A stretch of DNA of 64,000 nucleotides, taken from the NCBI RefSeq assembly GCF_933775445.1, contig NC_065874.1:15395001-15459000 (forward strand), given 5' to 3'. Position numbers and translations under genes: made by a program. This DNA is from Argentina anserina (lineage: Eukaryota > Streptophyta > Magnoliopsida > Rosales > Rosaceae). Positions 37,146-47,939 of the stretch are shown piece after piece. Position 1 is the first letter of the stretch; the number at the start of each line of letters is the position of its first letter. A model generated the notes under the pieces. It was not told the origin of the DNA, searched no databases, and saw nothing but the letters and a program-made list of their open reading frames with translations.

Positions 37146-40100
37146 TTATTGGGAAACAGGCTGCAATAATCCCTTGGACTCATCATAATTCCATCTGCAA
37201 ATATATAAGAACATACAATCATGTATCCATAAAAAACCGGATTATAATATTCCCCCCAATATGGGATGAAATCTAAGAAATAATATGATCATTTTACAGT
37301 GCCAACGTTTTGTGCAAGCGGACACGCGCAACCACCCATGTATGCAAAGCAGCAAATCTTTTGCAAGAAATGAAAGAGCTCGATCTTTGTTTCTTTGGTC
37401 TTGGAAAGAGTTTGATCTTTAGCCCGAGATAATGTAACATAAAAAGGTGAATTAGGGGAAGAAAATCACAGTATAAGTATATAACTCTATCTATATGACT
37501 GCATGGTTCAAATGAACGACAAATCAACTATTAGATAAAGTGGTTCAGTAAACCATGTATTCAAACAATGGCGACGTTTTACAGTAGATTTTTGAAACAC
37601 TACGCAAGGTGCACCCCGTGGGATCCCTCCACCTGAGAACTTGAGGGATCCCTTAGTGGAGGTGCACCGAAAACTCAGTCCAACAAAAAAATGATCTGTA
37701 CACACAAAGAAATGATCTCTACTCTTCATTTAGAATACATGTACAAAACTATGAATTATTTGGATGATATGTAAGAGTTGAAGGAGTCATACTTGCACAT
37801 GAAAACTGGTCGTAGTTCATTATTTGAATCATCTCCTAATTGGCTCCGTCTTTCAATTTCTTTATTGAACTCAGCAAGAGAAAGAACTTTGCATGGTCCT
37901 ATAATGACGCCCGCCATTACAGTGCTTTCATGATTAGATTCATACACCTGTTATGGAAAAACAATGTTTTTAATATGGCCTTCCATAGATAAAAATAACT
38001 AGGAATAATATAATTGAAGAAAAGTTATGCTACGAATAGTGTGTAACAGGAATTACACCAATAGAAATATAAACACTACGAGTATAAAACATTTAGCAAG
38101 ACATAAATACATATACAATTATGTATACAAGAAGTGTACCTCATTACTTTCAGGTGTAGGTGCATGAACAGTCTCTGGTATGTCAGTAGGAAAGTAGCAA
38201 CTGTTAACAATAACCCACTTTGACCCCGTTTTCATATCCTCCCACAATGACTGCAAGGAGATGAAGAAGCTTCAAAACACAATCACTCATAGCTTGGTGA
38301 CAGAAATAAAAGTTCATTTACAACATGACTGACGTACATAATAACATTATTATAACATTCAAAATATTAAAATACAGCAACCAAGGGATGGTCCAATAAT
38401 TACTTGCCTGAAGCTTAGAGGGTATCAATATGCCATGACTAGACTGTAAGAGAGCATGTTCTTGTAGCTCATATGTTACTCCATCTATGCGACAAGAACG
38501 GTAAAAGTGTTTTTCACTGACAATCTGAATTGGATCACCGATCCATTCAACAGGTCGCAAGCCATCGGATGTAACTCCAGAATGCTCTAGTGTCCCACTA
38601 CTAAGTACAAGACTTTCACAAGTATTCTCTTGTACATTATCTTGGTCATTGCTAATGGAACAGCTGGGATCTTCTTTGCAGATCGGAACCCCTGCTAGGT
38701 CAACAACAACTTCTGAGTTAGAAACGAGTAGAGAATGAACATACTTATCATTACCTATATTGGGGAAGTCAGCAGAATATTCTGTTTTTGATTTATAAGG
38801 AATCTTATCTAATAAAGATAGTTAAGAATTATCAGTTTGTTGGGAACCACAAAGGAAACTTCTAGGACGAGGTTTATCATCCACACTTTTACTGCTTGTT
38901 GAGCAATTATTACCTTGCATTTCTCTTTCACTTGAAATACTTGGATCAGCATCTTTGTTGGATAAATCAGCAGGAGGCTCTGCACTTGATTCAAATAGTC
39001 TAGATGATTCAGAAGTATCTTGAGTGGAATTTTCACCAGACATGAAACATCCAGAGAGAGGTTTCTCATCTGTATCTTGACTGCTTGGTGGAAAATTATT
39101 CCCTGGTGCTTCTGTTGCACTTGAAATATTTGGATCAGAATCCTTGTAGCATAAATCAGCTGGCGATTCTGCCCTTGGTTCAAAAGGTCTCTTATCAGAT
39201 TTGGATGAATCAGAAATATATATCTGTTGAGATGTACTTTCATCAGACAGAAAACTTCCAGAAAGAGTAGTCTCATCCATATGGTTACTGCTTAATGGAA
39301 GCTTATTGCCATCAGTTTCACTTGCAGCTGAAATATTGGGATCAGCATCTTTATTTGTTAAGTCAGAAGGTCTCCTATCCGATGCAGATAATTCAGGAAT
39401 ACTGATTTGTTTGGATGACGTTTCACTTGACAGGATACTTTCAGAAACAGGTTTCTCATCTGTATTCACACTGCTTGATGGTACATTATATTCTTGAGTT
39501 TCTCTTGCAAATGGAACTTCAGGATCTGTTTCCGACTTGACACTGTTTGTGCTCATACCAACTACATGAGCAGGATTCTGTGAAACAGAGGTTACATGTG
39601 CATTTACCTTCTGCTCATAGATCTTTGGATCTAAATCTCCGACTTTATTCCCCGAGGACCTCTGAGCTACAGCCATGCTGGAAGGGACGGTACTGGAAGG
39701 GACCATGCTAGAAGGGACGGTACTAGAAGAGACCGTACTGGAAGCAACTGTACTGGAAGGGACCGTGCTGGAAGGGGCTTTTAACTGTATATTACTTCGC
39801 ATAACACGCCCGTACTTAGGAGGCAAAGGCTTGCCATTGCTTAGCGACAAGCATCTTGCACAGTGCCATTCACCTCTAGGAATCCCTCTCTGGTTAGGTG
39901 ATTGTGCACATGCAATGTGATATCCTTTTTCACATGCATCACAGATGAGAACATTATCTACCTCATTGATGCTAACCTGGCAAGTTTGGCAAGTCAAAGC
40001 CTTACTCATGTAATCCCTTGATGGAGGGATCCATGTGGGATGATCAGGAAGCTGTGGTTGCAATATTTTCTGAATAATTTTCGCAATTTCATTGTGATTA

Positions 40101-41331
40101 GTAGGAAGTGACGAAGTTTGAATAAAGCGAATCTTTTGTGAAGGCTGGTGTCCGCCAGGCACATGTCCAGAAGATGGCTGAGAGGCAAAGGACCTAGAAT
40201 TCAGATCTTTTGCTGATGAAGTCATTGGTGGCTTACCCATACCAGCAGTCCCTTCAACCCTGACAGAAGTATGATTCGGCACCTTGTTTTCTGGTCCACT
40301 CAGAGTTTGAGTTGACCAAGTTGAAGCATTAACAGATGGATGATTTGCAGAAGAATTCGCTGCACATGGATACATATAATATGTAAATACTTTGATATGC
40401 AGAGAGAAGACAGCATTCTAATAAGTAAGGTAATTACTTTCAAAGAATGGCACCTTACTACAGACTAAAACTGAACAACATTCGTTACCTTGCACTTGAT
40501 ACGCAAAAGACCCATTGGCTCCTCCATCAGTTCTTGACTGTACTCTTTCCCCTCTAGGCAATGCTGGGGAAGATGAATCTCTTCCGGGGACACTGCCAGA
40601 ACCCACGGACAACTGGTACTGTGCAGATGCAGGAGTCGCTGTGGAAACATGAACAAGAGGAGAAGCCACATAACCACCTGTTGCCATTGGTGCGTGGTTG
40701 GGGTTATCTGTTGACATACGAGCAGTATGTGGCATCCCAGGGCTTTCAGCTGCTGCATTAAAGCTTATTTTTAATGGTTGAGAAGGATGTGCAGCATATT
40801 TCTTTGACTCATCCATCTACAAAAATTCCAACAGATTCTAAATAAGAGACTTAATTATTCAAAGGCACCTATCTGCCATCAAACAAGATGTTTGCCTACA
40901 GAGTCATGCTAAAACCAAACCACTCCAATACCATATCGAACCCAAACACAAAATCAAATATTTAACGTGATAACAATTCGACTCCTCACCTTCCTCTTAG
41001 TCAACGCAAACTTCTCCGCCACAGTCAATTTCGGACCTCGAAACCCTAACCCCTGCTGCTCCTTCAGAATCGCATTCATCCCCAAATTCTCAATCACAGC
41101 CGCAATCGCATCCCTGGCGACAATCTCCTTGGGCGGCAAACCCTCGCAGAGCTCGACGAGCTTAGCCCTAGCCTCCTCCATGAGCCCAATCTCCGGCTCG
41201 GTCGGCTTCTCGCCGCCTCGAATCTTGGCCAAGGTGGACAGAGCCAGCACAATCTCGGCGACTCGCTTCAAGTCCGCATCGCATCTGGGCTTCTTAACAG
41301 GGGAAGCCACCGGTTCGGCGTCGGGATCCAT
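37146..41331 (-). CDS. PHD-finger protein with C-terminal BAH-like domain; one in-frame stop
   Basis: Minus-strand exons are 41331-40990, 40816-40489, 40359-38408, 38250-38140, 37947-37793 and 37194-37146. They join in frame to about 978 codons. Exon 1 starts MDPDAEPVASPVKKPRCDAD. A PHD zinc finger (C4HC3, Cys 347, 350, 363, 366, His 371, Cys 374, 390, 393) would read histone tails. Ser/Thr-rich repeats follow. The end (from VEWIGDPIQIVSEKHFYR, about residue 824) resembles a BAH-type chromatin-interaction module and closes KWNYDESKGLLQPVSQ. The third intron has a GC donor (CAG|GCAAGT); using the nearby GT would break the frame. A TAA at 38824-38822 (codon 736) interrupts the otherwise open 650-codon exon 3. 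It lies in an 84-nt stretch with splice-like ends that could be removed as an exitron. Otherwise the product stops at 735 residues without the BAH-like part. I know related plant PHD proteins but no symbol I can assign safely. Confidence 0.85.
37609..37668. repeat. Hairpin in intron 5 of the PHD gene
   Basis: Inverted arms (gtgcaccccgtgggatccctcc against gagggatcccttagtggaggtgcac) surround a short loop, giving a stem of over 20 bp with few mismatches. It is likely the remnant of a small foldback element. No target duplication was seen. Confidence 0.6.
38809..38892 (-). other. Candidate 84-nt exitron in PHD gene exon 3
   Basis: It starts GTAAAAGTG after CAAGCA and ends TTTATTAG before ATAAG. 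Its length is divisible by three and it contains the only stop of the exon. The sequence encodes a repeat like those upstream (VDDKPRPRSFL), so it was originally coding. Removal would restore a 950-residue protein. This is inferred from sequence alone. Confidence 0.4.
39676..39776 (-). repeat. 15-bp coding minisatellite in the PHD protein
   Basis: About seven tandem 15-bp units encode a five-residue repeat, variations of PSSTV/PSSMV. Copies differ by a few bases. Such Ser/Thr/Val-rich repeats are probably disordered linker and may vary in copy number between alleles. Confidence 0.85.
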
Positions 41332-41456
41332 GGATGGTTCTTCAGAGAGGGGGAGGCGGAGGAACCCTAGGGGTAGGGCCGCCGGGTTTGAAAAGGAGGG
41401 AAATTGGCGGGTAAAACAGATTGGGTTAAAAAGGGGTTTGTATTGGTTAAAATGAG

Positions 41457-41486
41457 GGAAGGAAGGAAGGAAGGAAGGAAGGAAGG
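41457..41486. repeat. (GGAA)n microsatellite upstream of the PHD gene
   Basis: About seven GGAA units lie some 125 bp upstream of the PHD gene start codon, in its promoter or leader. Confidence 0.9.
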
Positions 41487-41489
41487 AGT

Positions 41490-42972
41490 GAATGGGTTCA
41501 AAATCTCAATGGGGGCGAGGGAGAGAGAGAGAGCAGAGGAGAGGCGCAACACAATGCCGAGGGTTATTTCGTCTTTCGATGTATCTATGTCAATGACCCG
41601 GGTCGGTTAAGCTGCACCCGGTTTATATTGGACCTTCTATTTATTTTCTTTTTCTTTTTTTAATCGGAGTGTGGAACCAGAGTTAGTCTCGAAGTAGCGA
41701 TGGAGGATTCGGTGCTCGAACGGTTAACCAAGTGTAGAGCAGTGACAGTAGTTGGGGTTTCGGTTTGGAGGTGGTTTTAATTGAGAGCAGGAGGTGTTGC
41801 TTTTGGGGATCTTCTGCTTCAATTTGATGTCGATGATTGGACTTTGAGCGAGGATAAGATAGACAAGATGGTGATGCTCATCGTGCATAATTTTGTCTTT
41901 GCCCTTTTAACATTAGGGCTAACAGAATTATCAGAAAAAATCTCAAGCATAATTTTGTCTGGGGCCTTTAGATAGTAGATCTCCCCAAAACACATTGTTG
42001 CGATCATACGCCAAGTTAAACTTGAAAACAAACTTTTGTTTGGTTGAGACAACACCTTGATGCCGCGCTTGAGAACCAAACCCTACGAAATTGGGATTAC
42101 AAATCGCCAATGGTATAAGATTTGGTGGTGAGAGGCTTGGCAAGGAGGTAGAGTATGGAATTGGTTCACACCTTTGTTTCCTTGTTCATGTATGAGATGT
42201 CGATCACGTCGTCCTCATCTCCCAGTGCGAGCGCAAGGGAGGCGACAAAACTTGCCGTCACCAATTCAAGGTTGGAAGACATGATTGTGTGATGGAGGAG
42301 GGATGAGAATCACGACTAACGCCGTGAGATTTTTGGTTTCAGAGACTATTAAAGCACGGGGGCTCTATGTGCGGCTAGGTTTTGATACCTAGCAATACTC
42401 TTATGGTGTGTTTGGATGAACTTTACTTAAAATAAAAGTTATATTTTAAGTTTTTAACCAATATGAAAAGAATCAAGAAGTTTTATTTGCAAACAAGATT
42501 TTATGAAATGAATACAAAGTGACTGAAAACTACAGTAATTGATATGTGATTGTTACAATCGAGTTAATAATATCAAACTTTCAATTCAAAGAGGATGCAA
42601 AACTCATTGATTGATTTTTTTATAAATTGGAAAAATGACAATGACTAATTGTTTTGTATGCATCCTAACATAAATGAGGTAGCCTTCTGTCTAGGTGAAT
42701 CCAACATGTTTTAGTCATTACAAAACCATTAATACTGTCAAAAGGTCACATGCAAAACTAGAAGAAGCAAAAAACGAATGCAGACTTCAATCAATCCTGA
42801 TCCAAATCTGTATCAATATTATATCCTTCTGCATGGTACTTCGCAAGAATCAATTCTTCTTCACTTATATTCTCTTCATGCTGTACTGTCTAAAAAAAAA
42901 CTGTACGGCTTACCCCCATGAATATGTTGGAGAAAATCACTATCTCGAAGCAAGTTTTGTAGTGATGATGTC
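41490..42972. other. Promoter side of the PHD gene and spacer
   Basis: A GA-rich tract (41518-41535) just upstream may belong to the PHD gene promoter or leader. On the minus strand, about 42282 to 42170 encodes a short frame (MSSNLELVTASFVASL...) of higher GC that could be a lost exon. I do not recognise it. The rest is AT-rich. Confidence 0.4.
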
Positions 42973-42980
42973 CCCTCAAT

Positions 42981-43522
42981 CAATGGTCTAAATATCGTTT
43001 TCGGCATCGTATCGGTCGAGAGGTAAAACAATATATCGGGGGATATATCGGTTTTATCGGGGATATATCGATTTTATCGGATTTGCTTATTTTCAATAAA
43101 ATTTATAAAATTATACTTTAATATGTACCAAATAAACTAAAAAAACGGTATTAAGTAAACTAAAGAAAATAAATACTTGATTTAATGACAATTAAAGTAC
43201 ACGAACGACATCTAATAATAAAAATAGGTATTTAAGAATGATTATTTAGACCTGAAATTCATCATATATATATTTAAAATTTATATAAATTAAAAATATA
43301 TATGAAAAATGAAAAAAAATATAAGTTTTGCAAAAAAAGAGGAAATAAATATTAAAAAATTAAAAAAATTGAAAAAATAAAAAAAAATCAAAATTTGACC
43401 GATATTTGACTGTTGACCATCATTTTTGCGTTGACCGATAAATTTTGACCGATATGCTCTTATCGTATCGGATTCGAAATATCAGCGATATATCGGCGAT
43501 ATCGCCGATATTTCGAACAGAG
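42981..43522. mobile_element. hAT-type MITE, 542 bp, 'tatcg'-rich
   Basis: Imperfect inverted ends (CAATGGTCTAAATATCG left; CTCTGTTCGAAATATCG from the right) and many subterminal tatcgg/ccgata motifs face inward. It is flanked by a perfect 8-bp duplication, ccctcaat, at 42973-42980 and 43523-43530. The AT-rich core has no transposase. Confidence 0.85.
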
Positions 43523-43530
43523 CCCTCAAT

Positions 43531-44875
43531 TGGTTTACCGGCTGTGTGGACACTTCTCACAATTGGTTTCTTCAGAAGTTGCAACGAACACAAGAAATAC
43601 TCAGAATTTTTTATCTTGAACATGGGTGATTGAAGTATGAACTATGTCTCTGATCCATTAGTAATCTAGCCAATAATCGATGTCTTGCGTGGAGACTCTG
43701 CTCTTTTCATACACAAAAAACAATAATTTTGGGTTTCGTGCCTTCATAGTCTGGAAATGGTTTAACATGCACTGCCTAAATGTGCATTCACTAGACCCCG
43801 CCTTGTCTCCGTTCCTATGATGCCCCAATATGATCTGGCTCCTTGCTTAAAACTTTTATTTTAAGTGAAATTTTACAGAAATAATTTACATATTAGACTC
43901 TAAAAATTAAACGGTAGAGATGTAAAAATATAATCGAAAAATTAGTGAATGAGTCATCCATTTAAAAGACAAAAAAATGGATCGTTTAGTGGAAGTGCCA
44001 TGTATATGTGTTTGACCCCGTTCAGTGATGTGGAACCCGTTACAGTATGTTGGAAACATAAACATGATTTTTTTTCTGTGGAAATAATATAAATTAAATA
44101 AATTAACAGCCATAAACGAACCATTAAGCTCACTCTTGATCCACCATGATGTGTAGGATCATTACAAATTGCAAATGTCCATTGTTTTTGAGTAAGAATG
44201 ATATTGTGCCAAGCAAAAATCTTTGCAAGTCAGCGTTGATCAGATTCAGCGGAGTAAGATTACTAGGAGTTGCAACAAAGTTGCTCATGGTCCAGCAAAT
44301 AGGGTCCTTCATATTTCTAGGGTTCAGTTTTGGCAAGAGGAGAGGACATTCATGATGTAATTTTTGACGAATTAAAGGTGTGGTATTCTTAGTTACTTGT
44401 CTATGAACAGGGCCTCATTTAGCTAAAATTTTATCCGTCGGTATTAATAAGTTTATAATTCTTGAATCTTAATTTGACTACAAAGTACAAACTGACTAGC
44501 ATCACTATAGTCAAGGTCCTCAAACACCATAACGTTTACAACGTAGGATTTTTAATAGTCCCAACTCACCGGCAATCCTTCAACGCATGCGAGTGATTAT
44601 TAGGAATCGTTTTTCCTTATACTTTGAGCATTGAGTAACTAAAACTTTTTGCATGAGAATTAAAAAAAAGAACTGCATTTACAAGAAAGCAAACTCGCTG
44701 GACTAACCTCAGCTTTTAACTAAGGTTTCAACAATGATCTAATGTACAAAAGTTAGAAACTAGCCTTGGCTTCTATAAACTACTACATTGATGCACACAG
44801 CAAATAAGCACCGACACTACTGTATATTGGTGTATAACTCTGGTTTGAACGAACATCCTTCTGACAATGTTTCGA
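43531..44875. other. Intergenic, nothing recognised
   Basis: AT-rich spacer. Frames on both strands near 44140-44350 overlap each other and show no motif, so they are treated as chance. Confidence 0.5.
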
Positions 44876-46836
44876 TCATTGTTTTGCAAACATAACATTA
44901 CTGTATATAGTAAGCCTTGAATTGGCGGAGAAGGTTTCAGAATTTTGAAGGGTAAATCCATGCGGAAGTGGTAGAGGTAGTCCTTTCCAGAGCCATAAAT
45001 TCACATAAGGCACGACAACAGTTTTGAGGATTGTCGACAATACTGCCTGAAGTATATAGTTCTTGATGAAGTTGATACAAAATAGAACACAATAAGAGGA
45101 AAGCAGAAACTTTCTCAAGTACTCCAGGCTGTATGTTCAAAGATGCTAAAGACCAGCTAATTCACGAAAAAATCCAAGCTGATATCAGGCTCAGTACTAA
45201 AACTCAACTCTTACGGATGAAGTAGATATAATTTCTGCAATTACAATCAAGCATGTACTATTGTAAGATTGTGCTCCCACATAAAAAAAAACAGGACTGC
45301 TCTGCTGACCAAACCGCAATAACAATACTTTGATGTTTATAAGGTGGCTGAGAGCCAATCACAGCCTTATATAAAGAAGGGCACTTTCTTGATATATACA
45401 AGAATGTACGTGAACCAGATGCATGTGTATGTTACCAATTTTGCTCCACTTCAAAGATGCGGTAAAATCATTCAATTTAACAATACCAGCTAGTTTATTC
45501 CTCAGGATCTCTGGAGTACAAGAAGCATGAATGTGCTGCATTAACAAACCGCGAGTGGAAAAACAAAATGAACAATTAGGCACAAAGGAGTAAAAGCTGA
45601 TGTAAAATGGAGTGCTAGAGTTAACCCGAGTATGCTTGCATTAATTAAGCATAGTAGCATACCATCGTAATACACGCAACTGGTGTTACTTCATCATCTA
45701 TGACATCAATGGTCACATCAGAGTAAACAGTAATGTCAATGCCATTGTTCACAACTTTAATGCTTGGTTGAGAAGATACAGGAGCATTAAGATCCATATC
45801 CTTGTTTGGATACTGCTTGTACAGTACGTTGAGGAACAATATATCTCCATCCAGCAGTGTTTAACAGGGATTGATCTGGTACTTTGTTAATAATCCAGTT
45901 CAAATAGTTTGCCTGAACTCATAAATGAGAAAAAAAAATTCAGCTTGTATCCTTGCAACTTAAATTCTATGCTATAGAAGTGCCAATCAGGCAAGGCAGA
46001 GACAGTTAGTAGTGACTAGTTTGGTAATTTCAGATAATCTGAGAAGGAGCCGTATGCAAAGAACGGAGATCAATGACCATATAAGCATTAAAATTATATC
46101 TGTCCAACATATGATCATATAACAACCATTTTCAGTATTTTCCGGGAAAAGAATATAATGAAACTTACATTGAAATAGACCAAACACACCGAGTTAAAGA
46201 CATCTTCATGTAATGATATCTCAGCCATCTTAGCTGGATCACTGGGCGGAAGAGGATCTACTGAACCTTTATGGTTGAAGCTGGGTGCTAAATCATCACT
46301 AGGAGCTGTGAATAGACCATTAATCTGAAATTCAATGGAATACTTATTCAGCACAGGATTGTCCACCAAGGTGACATTCAAAGCAGCAACATCATCCAGC
46401 TCAATTTGCTTAGGAAGCGATTGTAGTGACGAGGGATCAACCTTTGACTTTTCTAGATATATTTTCTTCAACTGCAGAAACTATTTGCCCGCCGAAAGCA
46501 TCTACTAACCTGAAAGACGGTAAGAGGGATCACGACTTTGAAAAGAAAATATCAGATTACATGGTCTCAGACTCTCAGTTGACAGACGAAGATTCAACTA
46601 TTAAAAGGGAGGAGAGAAGGGAAATGTAAGGATAATTAACAGAAACAAAGAGGCATATTTATCTGCCACGCAAAATCTATTAAGAGAATCGCATACCCTT
46701 GGTTAAGCCAAGATGCTCCGCCATCTAACTTGATGGAGATATCTTTCACATAGCATCCACAATCCAAAACAGACAGCTTAAGACTTCCTTGTTGGTCTTT
46801 CAAAGCTAAGGTAACACCAATTTCCATACCTTCAAC
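44876..46836 (-). pseudogene. BPI/LBP-family protein, 5'-truncated and frameshifted
   Basis: Five exon-like blocks on the minus strand match the plant BPI/LBP (lipid-binding, LPS-binding-related) family. They are 46836-46696 (EIGVTLALKDQQGSLKL...IKLDGGASWL), 46509-46169 (LQSLPKQIELDDVAALNVTL...), 45912-45664 (WIINKVPDQSLLNTAGW), about 45540-45400 (LNDFTASLKWSKIGNIHMHL) and about 45040-44876 (WKGLPLPLPHGFTLQNSE). Splice borders are largely kept. Two breaks are clear: the second block changes frame near 46440, after AVEENISRKVK, and an extra 4 bp near 45828 (VPQ then LYKQYP) shifts the third. The N-terminal part of the family, including the signal peptide, is not found in the 880 bp before the Copia insertion. 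Intact members are extracellular proteins; this copy should not make one. Confidence 0.85.
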
Positions 46837-46917
46837 CTTTTGGAGAAGCAAAACCACTTTATAACATATTTAAATCAATAGTTGGAGGGAGAAAATAAGA
46901 GTGAGATTAAAAGAACC

Positions 46918-47085
46918 GATCATCTTTACAAGTACAATAGGAAGCCAGATATTGGTTCAGGATTCAAAGTTTTTATCTGGTATAAATTGAAGTTTTAAAA
47001 ACAAATTATCTTTACAAGAACAATAGCATGCCAGATACTGGTTCAAGATTTTGAGTCATTTTTATCCGGTATCTATTGAGGTGAA
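46918..47085. repeat. Tandem duplication of ~86 bp
   Basis: The phrase atctttacaagtacaatagg...gccagatattggttcaggatt...tttttatctggtat at 46921 is repeated from about 47007 (atctttacaagaacaatagc...gccagatactggttcaagatt...tttttatccggtat). It lies upstream of the first preserved block of the BPI/LBP pseudogene. Confidence 0.8.
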
Positions 47086-47717
47086 TGCATCTCATATTCT
47101 CATTTCCTGTATGGCAGTCAAGATTGAATCTTAAATCAATCAAGCAAACTATTCCTTTCATAAATTCAACAGCAATGATAGTATATCATGCTTCACTTTA
47201 AATGATCATGACATACTGCAGCATATAACAGCGTTTGACCACAAAACCATTTCCCATATCCTTAGATTTTTAATACTACACGATAGACGTACTTTCCGCC
47301 TAATTATCCTGTGAAGCCCGCAGAGTTTTGAATCATATAGACCAGAAGAACCACTGAACAAAATGACCAATATTTAACTATGCCATTTCGGAAGCTCTTT
47401 AATTCTAGTTCAAAACACACTCGATAGCCATTAATGTACAGAATTGCACAAACTCCAGCTTCGCCACTCAGTCCTCACTATCTCGATAAAGGCAAAAAAA
47501 TTACCAATGAGGTATGAGATGCACAAGTCAACAATTACGTGACAATGAACCGCACGAAACTATCTCTACCCTATATAACTTATTTGTAGGCCATGCATAA
47601 CTCAACTCAAGGGGGTTACGAGGTCATCCATTTGTGACTATGAGTCGCACCAGATTTATTTCAATCCTACTGAACTGAACTACAAATTAAGTAATACATG
47701 CACAAATCATTTCAAAC

Positions 47718-47838
47718 TGGAATTATATTGATTATTGCTTAATGAATTCAAACACAGATTCAACAAATATATAGCCTAATCTAACACTAATTACTCTGTG
47801 AATCACGGCCCGTGATTTACGCCGGATTCACGCCGACA
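47718..47838 (-). repeat. Copia 3' LTR (121 bp)
   Basis: It has TG...CA ends and is 14 bp longer than its partner because of an extra atcacggcccgtga, itself a partial repeat of the adjacent gtga. The preceding internal base run (minus strand) is the polypurine tract. Confidence 0.9.
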
Positions 47839-47939
47839 CTCCCCCTCAAGTTGGTGCATACATATCAACCATGCCCAACTTGCTAAGTGAATCATAAAAG
47901 GTCATTTTAGACACTCATTTTGTGAGCATATCGGCAAGT

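Noticed and set aside
38809..39276. 155-codon minus-strand frame
   Set aside because: Out-of-frame shadow of the large PHD gene exon.
40967..41455. 162-codon plus-strand frame
   Set aside because: Antisense to the first exon of the PHD gene; no independent motifs.
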